Assembly: GCF_001884185.1 (NCBI RefSeq)
Contig: NZ_MAOE01000037.1
Location: 1-64,000 of the forward strand
Source: Bacillus albus
GTDB lineage: Bacteria > Bacillota > Bacilli > Bacillales > Bacillaceae_G
Direction of reading: 5' to 3'
Length of the DNA: 64,000 nt
Below are positions 35,698 to 45,012 of this stretch, piece by piece. Both the position numbers and the translations under genes were made by a program. Within the stretch, counting starts at the first letter, position 1; each line of letters opens with the position of its first letter. The notes under the pieces are model-generated. The model ran no database searches. It was not told the origin of the DNA and was given only the letters and a program-made list of their open reading frames with translations.

Positions 35698-37410
35698 CTA
35701 TATTCTAACCTTTTCTACCGCTTTTATTTGGCGATACTCAGGCTCCCAGATTGCTTCTTTCACTGCAATCTTGATATCGTTATCACTTAAGTTCTCTCTC
35801 GCTACACCTTCTGCAACAGCAACTTTCGCTACTTCAATTGCAACCATTTCCGAGATATTACGTAACTCTTCAACTTCTGGTAAAATAGGTGCTCCTGGCT
35901 GACTTGTATCTACCATGCTTGCAACTGCTTCAGCTGCTGCTGCAAACATTCCATCCGTCATAACGCTTGCACGTACAACAATTGTTCCTAAACCAAGCCC
36001 TGGGAAAATAAGTGCATTATTTGATTGTCCAATTACATACGTTACACCGTTGTATGTAACTGGTTCAAATGGACTTCCTGTTGCAACTAATGCTCTTCCT
36101 TCTGTCCACTCAATTAAATCAGCTGGTTTTGCTTCAGCAAGTGGCGTCGGATTCGACATTGGTAAAATGATTGGTCTTTCTACGTGAGAAGCCATTTCTT
36201 TAATAATCTCCTCTTTAAATGCTCCTGCAACCGTTGATGTACCGATTAAAATTGTCGGTTTTACATGTTTCACAACTTCAATAAGTCCGATCACATCATT
36301 TTGTTTCCACTCACTTACTTCCGCTGCTTTTCTCGCATACGGCATTTGGAAATCAAGAAGATCTTCCATATTATCTGTAACTAATCCGTTACGATCAATA
36401 CACCAGAAACGCTTATATGATTCTTCTTCTGATACGCCTACGCGGACCATTGCATCTCTAACTTGATCTGCGATACCGATTCCAGCCGTACCAGCACCAA
36501 ATACAACAACGCGGTGTTCACTTAGTGGTACACCCGAAGCTTTCACCGCCGATAACACAGCAGCAAGTGAAACTGCACCTGTACCTTGAATATCATCATT
36601 AAATGTACAAATATCATGACGATATTTATCTAAAATTTTTCGTGCATTTCGAGAACTGAAATCTTCCCAATGTAAAAGTGCTTTCGGAAATTGCTTACTT
36701 ACCGCTTGTACAAACGTATCAATAAACTCATCGTAAGCTTCACCAGTTATACGAGGGTGACGATTTCCAATATAAAATGGATTGTTTAATAGTTCTTCAC
36801 GATTTGTACCTACATCTAAAATTACTGGTAACACACGACTAGGATCGATTCCAACTGCGGCCGTATAAACAGCTAACTTTCCGATGGCGATGTTAATACC
36901 ACCAACGCCCCAGTCACCAATTCCAAGTATGCCTTCTCCATCTGTAACAACTACTAAATCAATATTTTCTGCTGTTGCACCGATATTGGCGAACGCTTCT
37001 TCAATGCCTGATGGATCGTTAATTGATAAATACACACCACGTGGTTTACGGTATTCATGACTATATCTTTGTATCGCTACACCGACTGTTGGTGTATATA
37101 CGATTGGTAACATTTCGCGCAAGTGATCTGTTAAAATACGATAAAATAATACTTCATTTCGATCATGTAACGCTGTTAAGTATACATTCTTTAATAAATC
37201 ATCCGGCTGAGAACAAAATTGTTCGTATGCTCGGCGTGCTTGTTCTTCTAATGTTAAAACTGCTGGGGGTAATAACCCTTTTAAACCTAATTCTTCTCTC
37301 TCTTCTTGCGTGAAAGCGACCCCTTTATTTAAAAGTGGTGTTGATAATACTTCTACTCCTCTTAATGTCGTTTCTAATGAACCATTAGAAGCTACTGTAA
37401 ACTTACTCAT
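35698..37410 (-). CDS. NAD-dependent malic enzyme
   Basis: 570 residues from ATG 37410. The upstream ATG at 37440 is less likely because AGGTAGGG lies right before [10 protein letters not shown]. The N-terminal malic domain contains [21 protein letters not shown]. The metal and NAD-binding part has [33 protein letters not shown] and the Rossmann motif [13 protein letters not shown]. It decarboxylates malate to pyruvate. Hairpins flank it on both sides within the carrier-aspartase-malic enzyme-sensor cluster, so mRNA levels may step down along the operon. Confidence 0.93.
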   Translation of the reverse strand: MSKFTVASNGSLETTLRGVEVLSTPLLNKGVAFTQEEREELGLKGLLPPAVLTLEEQARRAYEQFCSQPDDLLKNVYLTALHDRNEVLFYRILTDHLREMLPIVYTPTVGVAIQRYSHEYRKPRGVYLSINDPSGIEEAFANIGATAENIDLVVVTDGEGILGIGDWGVGGINIAIGKLAVYTAAVGIDPSRVLPVILDVGTNREELLNNPFYIGNRHPRITGEAYDEFIDTFVQAVSKQFPKALLHWEDFSSRNARKILDKYRHDICTFNDDIQGTGAVSLAAVLSAVKASGVPLSEHRVVVFGAGTAGIGIADQVRDAMVRVGVSEEESYKRFWCIDRNGLVTDNMEDLLDFQMPYARKAAEVSEWKQNDVIGLIEVVKHVKPTILIGTSTVAGAFKEEIIKEMASHVERPIILPMSNPTPLAEAKPADLIEWTEGRALVATGSPFEPVTYNGVTYVIGQSNNALIFPGLGLGTIVVRASVMTDGMFAAAAEAVASMVDTSQPGAPILPEVEELRNISEMVAIEVAKVAVAEGVARENLSDNDIKIAVKEAIWEPEYRQIKAVEKVRI

Positions 37411-37453
37411 AACATCCCTACCTCTATTCGTATATAGCATTTCTATATTGTAA

Positions 37454-37487
37454 ACAAAAAAGAGGGGCTTGTCCCCCCTCTTTTTTT
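37454..37487 (-). terminator. Terminator between aspA and the malic enzyme gene
   Basis: A strong AAAAAGAGGGG / CCCCTCTTTTT stem lies directly after the aspA stop codon. Confidence 0.75.
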
Positions 37488-38925
37488 AATTTTTCTTTAA
37501 AAGAGTTGCTCCTGCAATCCCTGGGTGTGTCATTTCGAATGGATCTAGAATTAACTCTAAGTCTTCTTGTGACAATACACCATTTTTCACACAAAGTTCT
37601 CGAACGGATTGCCCTGTCGCGATTGCTTCTTTCGCAACGCGAGCTGCTGCTTCATAACCGATATGAGGGTTCACGGCTGTAATAATTCCTACACTCTTCT
37701 CAACATACTCTTTTAAGCGATCTTCATTCGCTTCAATTCCTTTTAAGCAATTATCTGTAAAGGCACGGAAACCGTTATTCATAATGCTAATTGATTGAAG
37801 TAAGTTGAAAACAAGTACTGGTTCCATAACGTTTAATTCTAATTGTCCTGCTTCTGAAGCAAGACAAATTGTATGGTCGTTACCAATTACTTGGAATGCA
37901 ATTTGATTAATTACTTCTGGCATAACAGGGTTTACTTTCCCTGGCATAATAGAAGAACCTGGTTGACGAGCAGGTAGCATAATTTCCGCTAAGCCAACGC
38001 GTGGACCTGATGCCATTAAGCGAAGGTCATTCGCAATTTTAGACATATTCATCATACATACTTTAAGTGCTGCTGATACTTCTGTGTATGCATCCGTATT
38101 TTGCGTTGCATCTACTAAGTCTTCTGCACCAACAAGTGGTAACTCACTAATTGCAGCTAAATGTTTTACAACTGCTTCAATATATTCTGGATCTGCATTT
38201 AAGCCTGTACCAACTGCAGTTGCTCCCATATTTACTTCATATAGATGTTGACGTGATTGCTTAATACGTTTCATATCACGTTCAAGTACGCGAGAGTACG
38301 CTTTAAACTCTTGTCCAAGACGAATTGGCACAGCGTCTTGTAAATGTGTACGACCCATTTTAATAACATGGTCAAACTGCGCTGCTTTTAATTCAAATAC
38401 ATCATGCATATAACCCATCGTTTGTAATAAACCTTCTAATGCATTTAATGTTGCGATATGAATCGCCGTTGGGAATGCATCGTTCGTTGATTGCGCCATG
38501 TTCACATGACTATTTGGACTAATATAATGATAGTCTCCCTTTTCCATTCCTAATAATTCAAGAGCACGATTGGCCATAACTTCATTTGCATTCATGTTCA
38601 TTGAAGTACCTGCTCCGCCTTGGATTGGATCTACAATGAAATGATCATGCCATTTTCCATCAAGAATTTCTTGAGCAGCTTCTGCAATTGCGCCGCCCTT
38701 GTTCAATTCCAATCTTCCTACATCTGTATTCGCAAGTGCTGCAGCTTTCTTTACAATTGCGAACGCTTTAATTAAGCCTTCATGAATTTTGTATCCTGTA
38801 ATTGGGAAGTTTTCAACTGCACGCATTGTTTGTACACCGTAGTATGCATAGTTTGGTACTTCTTTTTCACCTAAAAAATCTTTTTCAATTCGAACACCAT
38901 TTTTAACTTCAGTTAATGTTGCCAT
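37486..38925 (-). CDS. aspA: Aspartate ammonia-lyase (aspartase)
   Basis: A 479-residue member of the fumarase/aspartase superfamily. It carries the [15 protein letters not shown] signature loop, GGAGTSMNMNANEV and the TNDAFPTAIHIA region. It deaminates aspartate to fumarate. It lies 24 bases after the dicarboxylate carrier gene and ahead of malic enzyme, which gives a route aspartate to fumarate to malate to pyruvate (with fumarase). ATG 38925 follows AAGGAG. Confidence 0.93.
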   Translation of the reverse strand: MATLTEVKNGVRIEKDFLGEKEVPNYAYYGVQTMRAVENFPITGYKIHEGLIKAFAIVKKAAALANTDVGRLELNKGGAIAEAAQEILDGKWHDHFIVDPIQGGAGTSMNMNANEVMANRALELLGMEKGDYHYISPNSHVNMAQSTNDAFPTAIHIATLNALEGLLQTMGYMHDVFELKAAQFDHVIKMGRTHLQDAVPIRLGQEFKAYSRVLERDMKRIKQSRQHLYEVNMGATAVGTGLNADPEYIEAVVKHLAAISELPLVGAEDLVDATQNTDAYTEVSAALKVCMMNMSKIANDLRLMASGPRVGLAEIMLPARQPGSSIMPGKVNPVMPEVINQIAFQVIGNDHTICLASEAGQLELNVMEPVLVFNLLQSISIMNNGFRAFTDNCLKGIEANEDRLKEYVEKSVGIITAVNPHIGYEAAARVAKEAIATGQSVRELCVKNGVLSQEDLELILDPFEMTHPGIAGATLLKKN

Positions 38926-38949
38926 GATTATTCACTCCTTAACGATTTC

Positions 38950-40221
38950 TTATGCTGCTTTTGTTTCTTTGACTGTTTCTACATATTGTTTTGCTTTCTC
39001 ATTATCGAATTCGCCTTCCCACTTCGACATTACAATGGCCGCTAATGCATTTCCTAATACATTGACAGATGAGCGAATCATATCTAAAATGCGGTCAATC
39101 CCCGCAATTAACGCGATACCTTCTAGTGGTAACCCCATTGAACCTAACGTTGCTAATACAACAACGAATGATGCACCTGGAACTCCCGCCATACCCTTGG
39201 ATGTTAACATGAGAACGAATAATAACGTGATTTGCTCTGTCAGTGACATGTGCACACCGTACATTTGTGCAACAAACAATGCCGCTAACGCTTGATAAAT
39301 AGCCGATCCAGTCAAGTTAAATGTATAACCTGTCGGAATAACGAAAGAGGCAACTGCCTTTGGACAACCGAACTCTTCCATTTTTCTCATTATATTAGGT
39401 AAAACAGCTTCTGAACTTGCTGTCGTAAATGAAAGAATAAGTTCTTCTTTTAAAATTTTCATTAATGTAAAAATGTTTACGCCAACCATTCGTGCATTAA
39501 TACCTAATACAATCACAACGAATAGTATAACAGTTACGTATACAGCTAGCACTAGTTTTCCTAAAGGAAGTAGTGTTGCTACACCAAATTTTGCAACCGT
39601 AACCGCAATTAATGCGAATACACCAAATGGTGCAAATTTCATAACTTGATTTGTAACCCAAAACATCGCTTCGAGTACACCTTCAAAGAAGTGGAAAACA
39701 GGTTTCCCTTTTTCTCCAATTGCTGCAACTCCTAAACCAAATAATACTGAGAAGAAAATAATCGGTAATAAGTCACCTTGTGCAATTGATTCAAATACGT
39801 TTTTCGGTACGATATGAACAATCGTCTCAGCGAATCCTTGCTTCTCTGTAGCATCTGCTGTTTGTTTATAAGAAGAAATATCACTTTGCTGTAAGTTGTT
39901 CATATCAACGCCAGTACCTGGCTGGAAGATATTAGCCGCAAGTAATCCCATTAAAATAGCGATTGTCGTAATGATTTCGAAATAAAGAATTGTCTTACCG
40001 CCCAGTTTCCCAAGCTTCTTCATATCTCCTACACCAGCTACCGCAACAATTAATGCTGAAATAACAATCGGTACTACAATCATTTTAATTAAGTGAATAA
40101 ATATATCCCCAACTGGTGTGATATAAGAAATAGCCGTTTTATTACCATAGAAGATTGCCCCTACTACAATCCCTAAAACAAGTGCAACAAAAATTTGTGT
40201 TGCCAATCCGAATTTTTTCAT
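38950..40221 (-). CDS. Dicarboxylate/amino acid:cation symporter (DAACS family)
   Basis: A 423-residue transporter of the GltP/DctP family. Diagnostic segments are SSSEAVLPNIMRKME-like FTTASSEAVLP (hairpin 1), PTGYTFNLTGSAIY (TM7) and SKGMAGVPGASFVV (hairpin 2). It would import glutamate/aspartate or C4-dicarboxylates with cations. Its position ahead of aspartase and malic enzyme favours aspartate or fumarate/malate. The upstream region has a CcpA-like cre and a GlnL-like direct repeat. ATG 40221 follows AAGGGG. Confidence 0.92.
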   Translation of the reverse strand: MKKFGLATQIFVALVLGIVVGAIFYGNKTAISYITPVGDIFIHLIKMIVVPIVISALIVAVAGVGDMKKLGKLGGKTILYFEIITTIAILMGLLAANIFQPGTGVDMNNLQQSDISSYKQTADATEKQGFAETIVHIVPKNVFESIAQGDLLPIIFFSVLFGLGVAAIGEKGKPVFHFFEGVLEAMFWVTNQVMKFAPFGVFALIAVTVAKFGVATLLPLGKLVLAVYVTVILFVVIVLGINARMVGVNIFTLMKILKEELILSFTTASSEAVLPNIMRKMEEFGCPKAVASFVIPTGYTFNLTGSAIYQALAALFVAQMYGVHMSLTEQITLLFVLMLTSKGMAGVPGASFVVVLATLGSMGLPLEGIALIAGIDRILDMIRSSVNVLGNALAAIVMSKWEGEFDNEKAKQYVETVKETKAA

Positions 40222-40240
40222 TTATGTTCATCCCCTTTAT

Positions 40241-40254
40241 GCGAACGCTTTCAT
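40241..40254 (-). promoter_or_regulatory. CcpA-type cre site ahead of the dicarboxylate carrier
   Basis: Minus strand TGAAAGCGTTCGC agrees with the cre consensus TGWAARCGYTWNC at all but one position, 20 bases before the start codon. It suggests catabolite repression of the aspartate/C4-acid operon. Confidence 0.65.
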
Positions 40255-40298
40255 TTCGTATTTATAAAAGCTTACTCACACATCATATAAGCGAACCT

Positions 40299-40314
40299 AC
40301 AAAATCATACAAAA
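40299..40314 (-). promoter_or_regulatory. GlnL-type direct repeat ahead of the dicarboxylate carrier
   Basis: Minus strand TTTTGTATGATTTTGT is exactly TTTTGT-N4-TTTTGT, the recognition pattern I recall for B. subtilis GlnL. It lies 78 bases before the carrier gene, whose operon ends with a GlnK/GlnL-type pair. A further TTTTGT is at 40330-40335. Confidence 0.65.
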
Positions 40315-40398
40315 ACCTACAAGTTCGTCACAAAAAATTCGAAAATTTTTCTTTTCTTTTTCATTGACACCTTTTCATTAAAAAGAAATAAAATATAC

Positions 40399-40428
40399 TT
40401 GATAAGTAATCAGATTGTTTCGTATAAT
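40399..40428 (+). promoter_or_regulatory. Promoter of the UMP-kinase-like gene
   Basis: TTGATA (40399-40404), 18 bases, TATAAT (40423-40428). Confidence 0.65.
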
Positions 40429-40477
40429 CAAAAAGATATATACTTACAACAAATCGAAATGAAAAGGAGTGGATGAT

Positions 40478-40612
40478 ATGAAAAATTATGTACAAAAATT
40501 CGTTCTATCTTCTTCTTTTCTTTTTCATTTTCTGAAAAAGGAACAAAGGCATTCGCCTTTGTTCCTTTTTTATTGCGATCTATATAGGGGGAATTGTTAT
40601 GAGGCCATATAA
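40478..40612 (+). CDS. Leader peptide spanning the pyrH-like attenuator
   Basis: A 44-codon ORF (MKNYVQKFVLSSSFLFHFLK...) with AAAAGGAG eight bases before ATG 40478. It reads through a T-rich tract, then through the terminator stem (40535-40570), and overlaps the start of the UMP-kinase-like gene in another frame. Translation would disrupt the terminator. This is the architecture of E. coli pyrBI/pyrL control. Confidence 0.6.
   Translation: MKNYVQKFVLSSSFLFHFLKKEQRHSPLFLFYCDLYRGNCYEAI
40535..40572 (+). terminator. Attenuator terminator upstream of the pyrH-like gene
   Basis: A perfect 16-bp stem (40535-40550 and 40555-40570) with a 4-base loop ends in CCTTTTTTATT, between promoter and gene, inside the leader ORF. 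Confidence 0.85.
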
Positions 40613-41342
40613 ACGTGTCTTAATTAAATTAAGCGGTGGTGCACTTGCCGATCAAACCGGAAATAGCTTTAACTCCAAACGATTAGAACATATCGCAAAC
40701 GAAATTTTATCCATCGTTGATTTAGGTATTGAAGTATCTATTGTCATCGGAGGCGGTAACATTTTCAGAGGTCATTTAGCTGAAGAATGGGGAATTGATC
40801 GTGTAGAAGCTGATAATATCGGTACACTAGGTACAATTATTAATAGCTTAATGCTACGCGGCGTTTTAACGAGTAAAACAAATAAAGAAGTGCGCGTTAT
40901 GACTTCCATCCCGTTTAATGCTGTAGCTGAACCATACATTCGCCTACGTGCAGTACACCATTTAGATAGCGGTTATATCGTTATTTTTGGAGGTGGAAAC
41001 GGGCAACCGTTCGTTACGACAGATTATCCAAGTGTTCAAAGAGCCATTGAAATGAATAGTGACGCAATATTAGTCGCAAAACAAGGAGTAGATGGCGTCT
41101 TTACTAGCGATCCAAAGCATAATAAAGCAGCAAAAATGTACAAAAAACTAAACTATGACGACATTGTTAGGCAAAACATACAAGTAATGGATCAAGCCGC
41201 TTTACTGCTTGCCCGTGATTATAATTTACCAGCACACGTCTTTAACTTTGATGAGCCGGGAGTTATGAAAAGAATTTGTTTAGGTGAGCATGTAGGGACT
41301 TTGATTAATGATGATGCTTCATTACTTGTGCATGAAAAATAA
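40599..41342 (+). CDS. UMP kinase-like protein (second PyrH)
   Basis: A 247-residue member of the amino acid kinase fold that includes bacterial UMP kinases. Motifs seen: KRVLIKLSGGAL, VIGGGNIFRG (residues 52-61), IRLRAVHHLDSG and a nucleotide site TSDPKHNKAAKMY. Relative to housekeeping PyrH (KRVVLKLSGEAL) it has GGA for GEA, so it looks like a diverged paralogue; the usual pyrH sits beside tsf and frr. It would phosphorylate UMP. The leader suggests regulation by pyrimidine supply. ATG 40599 follows AGGGGG. Confidence 0.8.
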   Translation: MRPYKRVLIKLSGGALADQTGNSFNSKRLEHIANEILSIVDLGIEVSIVIGGGNIFRGHLAEEWGIDRVEADNIGTLGTIINSLMLRGVLTSKTNKEVRVMTSIPFNAVAEPYIRLRAVHHLDSGYIVIFGGGNGQPFVTTDYPSVQRAIEMNSDAILVAKQGVDGVFTSDPKHNKAAKMYKKLNYDDIVRQNIQVMDQAALLLARDYNLPAHVFNFDEPGVMKRICLGEHVGTLINDDASLLVHEK

Positions 41343-41351
41343 TTAGTTCTC

Positions 41352-41392
41352 ATAAAAAAAGGGGCGTCTATAAAAGACCCCCTTTTCTTTAA
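41352..41392. terminator. Bidirectional terminator
   Basis: An AAAAGGGG-type arm pairs with CCCCCTTTT between the convergent pyrH-like and cardiolipin-synthase-like genes. Confidence 0.7.
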
Positions 41393-41395
41393 ACT

Positions 41396-42607
41396 TTATA
41401 AATAAAAATCCACCAACCCTGCCAATTTCTCCTTACAACGCTCCCAAAAAGATAACTTCTCAAAAAATTCTTTTGTCATTTCTTTCGAATCACGAAAATC
41501 CTCTGTTAACACTGTATTAACTTGCCCTACAATAGGACCACCATGAATATACAAATTCATTTCATCATTTATATTGAAGCTACGCGAAGTAAAGTTTGTT
41601 GTACCGATAACGGTTAATTCATTATCAATGAGCATTAATTTGCCATGGAACATTCCTTTTTTATACCCATATACAGTAATCCCATTATTAACAGCTTGAC
41701 GTATGTATGGATACGCCGCTTCTTTTATAAGAGGTAGATCTGGTTTATATGACCAAAGTATTTTTACTGTAACACCACGCTTTTGTGCTGCGATTAAAGC
41801 ATTCATTGATTCTTTATTTTTCGCTATAAAATACGGCGTTGCAATTACAATTGAATGCTGAGCTTGTTTTATTAGCTCTATATATTTTTTAGCAACGTAA
41901 TGCCCATTGTAACTCACCATAGTATGCAATGTATTCCCTTTACTAGCCTTATTCGTACTCCTCTTTATATCTTCTTTCGTATCTCGTTTCCAATCTAAAG
42001 CAAATTGTTCCTCTAAATCTTTTGCGCCTTCACCTTTTATCCGTACATGATAGTCTCTCCAGTACCCAAAGTGTTTATCTTTCCCTAAGTACTCATCCCC
42101 TATATTAAAACCACCCGTATAACCAATCTCTCCATCAATCGTTGTAATACGGCGATGATTACGATGATGAAGGGAATAAAACCCGAATGGTAATTCCTGT
42201 TTTCTACTATATGTAAAATGCACACCATTTTCCTGTAATTCTTTTTTCATCTTTCTTTCAAATGATAAATCGTTAAGTAAATCAACAGATAAATATACGT
42301 TCACTCCTTCTTTTGCCTTTTCTTTTAATAAATTCAAAAAAGTGTGGCTGCTTTTATCATCCGACAAAATAAAAAAGTACGTGTAAATAGATTGCTTTGC
42401 CTCTCTTATATCAGTAAATAACTGTTTATAAAATGACTTCCCTTCTACATATAATTGAAAATCACTATAATGAGGCGCATACTCTGTCGGCATGTTTTTC
42501 CCGGCTTCCATTTTCCTACCTAGAGTAACATCAATATGCATACAAATTAAAATAAAAGCGAAAATAGCAATAATAATAGAAGTAACCCGCAATATTTTTT
42601 TAATCAT
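41396..42607 (-). CDS. Cardiolipin synthase-like phospholipase D family protein
   Basis: A 403-residue membrane protein with one N-terminal helix (residues 7-25) and two PLD domains. The second HKD motif is complete (H321-x-K323-x4-D328, followed by GTTNFTSRSFNINDE). In the first, the lysine is arginine (H151-x-R153-x4-D158, GYTGGFNIG). The family joins two phosphatidylglycerols into cardiolipin. The K-to-R change may lower or alter activity. It is monocistronic with its own terminator at 42684-42716. Confidence 0.82.
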   Translation of the reverse strand: MIKKILRVTSIIIAIFAFILICMHIDVTLGRKMEAGKNMPTEYAPHYSDFQLYVEGKSFYKQLFTDIREAKQSIYTYFFILSDDKSSHTFLNLLKEKAKEGVNVYLSVDLLNDLSFERKMKKELQENGVHFTYSRKQELPFGFYSLHHRNHRRITTIDGEIGYTGGFNIGDEYLGKDKHFGYWRDYHVRIKGEGAKDLEEQFALDWKRDTKEDIKRSTNKASKGNTLHTMVSYNGHYVAKKYIELIKQAQHSIVIATPYFIAKNKESMNALIAAQKRGVTVKILWSYKPDLPLIKEAAYPYIRQAVNNGITVYGYKKGMFHGKLMLIDNELTVIGTTNFTSRSFNINDEMNLYIHGGPIVGQVNTVLTEDFRDSKEMTKEFFEKLSFWERCKEKLAGLVDFYL

Positions 42608-42681
42608 TTTGATTTCCTTCCGCTCATTTTTCTTTCCACCCTTCTATTTTGTCATTCAAATTTAGATTTCATGCTTCATAC

Positions 42682-42718
42682 AAAAAAGGGTGCGACGTAA
42701 CGTCACACCCTTTACATA
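42682..42718 (-). terminator. Terminator after the ABC permease operon
   Basis: An AAAGGGTG / CACACCCTTT hairpin lies directly after the last permease stop codon. Confidence 0.75.
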
Positions 42719-43864
42719 CTAAACAAAGTTTCTCGCATCATTATTTCTTCCAAACTTATAAATAGCAATTAAGAAGAATGCTATCGCAAAGGCAATTAAG
42801 ATTAAAATATTTAAATACAAATCTGAAATTGGAGTTCCTTGTTGTAGTTTTGATACTGTGTCTAATAGCCATCTCTGCGGAAGAAAATCAGCTACTTTTT
42901 GCACTGCTTTTGGCATAATGTCATACGGAAAATAACATCCAGCAAGTAAACATGTCGGTACAATAACCATATTTTGCATTGCATTTGCTGATGCTGAGTT
43001 TTTCGAAAAAGCAACAAGAACTAACGATATTCCAATCGCTATTAAAGCAAATAGCATGAGTACACCAATCATCACTATGAAAGGCATATTAATATTCGTA
43101 TGAAAAACATTCGCTAGGAATAGGATTGTAATCACGATTTGTACTGTTAATATCATCAGATTTACCCCGACATTAGATAATATGAACTTCTTCCCATCTA
43201 TCGGCGTTGATAAGAGTCTGAAATACGTTCTATTTTCTTTTTCTTTTAAAATATAACCTGATAAGTTCGCTGCTGAAAACAGCATAAACATAATAAGGTA
43301 ACCCATCGTTTGGTTTGTCATATCTTTATTTTTTGAAGTATCTTCTAGCGTCTCTGTTTTCATTTTAAATGCACTTTTTTGATACCCTGCGTACATATTA
43401 TCAAATGCACTTTGATTTGTTCCTGCTACTTTACTAATAGCTGCTACATTATCAATATAATTATATAAATATGATTTTATAAAGCCCGTTACTTGATCAC
43501 CTTTAATCGATGCAATCTCAATATGATCTGGTTTCCCTTCTCGAACACTTTTTGAAAAACCAGATTGTAATGTAATAACACCATCAAGTTTTTTGAAAGT
43601 AAGTTTATCTTCTACTTCAGACTCCTTGATCTTACTCACGTTCACATTGTTTAATCCTTCTAAAAACTTTATCGTATCATTTGCTATCGGCTCATTTTCT
43701 TTATTTACAACCCCGATATTTAACGTTCCTTGCCCTGCATTTCCATATATCGAAAAAGAGATGAGCGTTCCGATTATTGGCAAACTAATAATAATGAATA
43801 ACCCTTTTTTATTTTTCAAAAGTACAGATAACGTTTTTTGTATGAGCCATAAAATATCTTTCAT
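42719..43864 (-). CDS. ABC-2 type permease (LnrN-like)
   Basis: 381 residues from ATG 43864, behind GGGAGGGG and one base after the stop codon of the preceding permease gene; a longer frame to 43903 overlaps that gene. One N-terminal helix, a long extracytoplasmic segment (about residues 40-175) and five C-terminal helices give the ABC-2 layout. The sequence GYILKEKENRTYFRLLSTPI is the conserved cytosolic loop. With the adjacent permease and ATPase it would form an exporter. Confidence 0.83.
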   Translation of the reverse strand: MKDILWLIQKTLSVLLKNKKGLFIIISLPIIGTLISFSIYGNAGQGTLNIGVVNKENEPIANDTIKFLEGLNNVNVSKIKESEVEDKLTFKKLDGVITLQSGFSKSVREGKPDHIEIASIKGDQVTGFIKSYLYNYIDNVAAISKVAGTNQSAFDNMYAGYQKSAFKMKTETLEDTSKNKDMTNQTMGYLIMFMLFSAANLSGYILKEKENRTYFRLLSTPIDGKKFILSNVGVNLMILTVQIVITILFLANVFHTNINMPFIVMIGVLMLFALIAIGISLVLVAFSKNSASANAMQNMVIVPTCLLAGCYFPYDIMPKAVQKVADFLPQRWLLDTVSKLQQGTPISDLYLNILILIAFAIAFFLIAIYKFGRNNDARNFV

Positions 43865-43865
43865 A

Positions 43866-44975
43866 CTATAGCCCCTCCCGTCTACGTAATGCAATAATTG
43901 CAATTAATAAAAAGAGTGTTGAAATCCCGAGATTTAAACATATTACCGGCAGTGCTGCTCCTACATCATTTGCATAAATAATTTTCATAACAGCTGTGTT
44001 TGCCCACATTAATGGTGATAAGTTCGTAATGAAATTTTCTTCTACTACGACATATGCCCCACCAAAAATAGAAGCTAACTGTATAACAACAAGAATAATT
44101 GCTCTAGATGATTCAGCTGTTTTCGTAATATACCCGATCCCTAAACCAAAGCTAATCGCTAGAAAGACTTGTGTTAATAAAATAATAAATATGATTCCAA
44201 GATGGTCGCCCCAATTTGCTTGAAAAACAAATTTGCTAAATAACATGACGAGTAATACGCAAAGGGCATTTGCTACTAAGCTACCAAGTACTTTTCCAAT
44301 GAATATTTCAGCCTTACTTATAGGCGCAGCAATGAGACGATCTCCTGTTTTACGTATTCGTTCTCCTCGAATTAAAGAACTCGCTCCCATTCCAGCATAT
44401 AGTGCAATCATCGTCGTCATTACAACTGCATAGTAATCCATAGAACCTGGTTTTTTCGCAGCTTGTAAAGATGTTTCTTTTATATATTCATTATGATTTC
44501 CGTTTGAAATAACTGCGCTCACCTTACTAGGATCTATTTTTGCAACTTCGGTTGCTACATTGTACTTATCAACAAATGTTGTAAGCATACCTTCCACAAT
44601 ACTTCCCTCAATACTACTTTTGTCACTTCCGTACAATTTTGCACCATCTTTATTTAACTCTACATAAGCAGCATATTTATTTTGCTTCACTTCTTCTTTC
44701 CCATCTATACTGCCAGAAGCTTTTTTAAAATGAATACCCGATTTATCGACTTCTTTCGTAAATGCTTCAAACGATTGAGAAAGTGTGCTACTTGCTTCAT
44801 CTTTATATAGCACTTTTATATCTTTAATCGATTGACTATCACTATTAAATGCATTCGTTAACGCTGTACCTAACACAAGCATTAGTACAATCGGAAATGC
44901 TAACATAAAAACTAAAGTTCTTACGTCTCTGAAATCTCTTTTCATATGCATAATCGCAATATTGAAGATGTTCAA
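43866..44975 (-). CDS. ABC-2 type permease (LnrM-like)
   Basis: A 369-residue permease with the same plan: N-terminal helix (residues 20-42), external domain (about 45-170) and five C-terminal helices with the loop SSLIRGERIRKTGDRLIAAP. It is homologous to the following gene and likely forms a heterodimer with it. It starts 38 bases after the ATPase gene. Confidence 0.85.
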   Translation of the reverse strand: MNIFNIAIMHMKRDFRDVRTLVFMLAFPIVLMLVLGTALTNAFNSDSQSIKDIKVLYKDEASSTLSQSFEAFTKEVDKSGIHFKKASGSIDGKEEVKQNKYAAYVELNKDGAKLYGSDKSSIEGSIVEGMLTTFVDKYNVATEVAKIDPSKVSAVISNGNHNEYIKETSLQAAKKPGSMDYYAVVMTTMIALYAGMGASSLIRGERIRKTGDRLIAAPISKAEIFIGKVLGSLVANALCVLLVMLFSKFVFQANWGDHLGIIFIILLTQVFLAISFGLGIGYITKTAESSRAIILVVIQLASIFGGAYVVVEENFITNLSPLMWANTAVMKIIYANDVGAALPVICLNLGISTLFLLIAIIALRRREGL

Positions 44976-45012
44976 TTGATAAACCTCCCTTTACCTTTTC
45001 TTCATTTACCTT

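Noticed and set aside
40299-40335. ACAAAA repeats as a possible low-complexity stretch
   Set aside because: Two of them have the exact GlnL spacing; only the third copy (40330-40335) is left unexplained.
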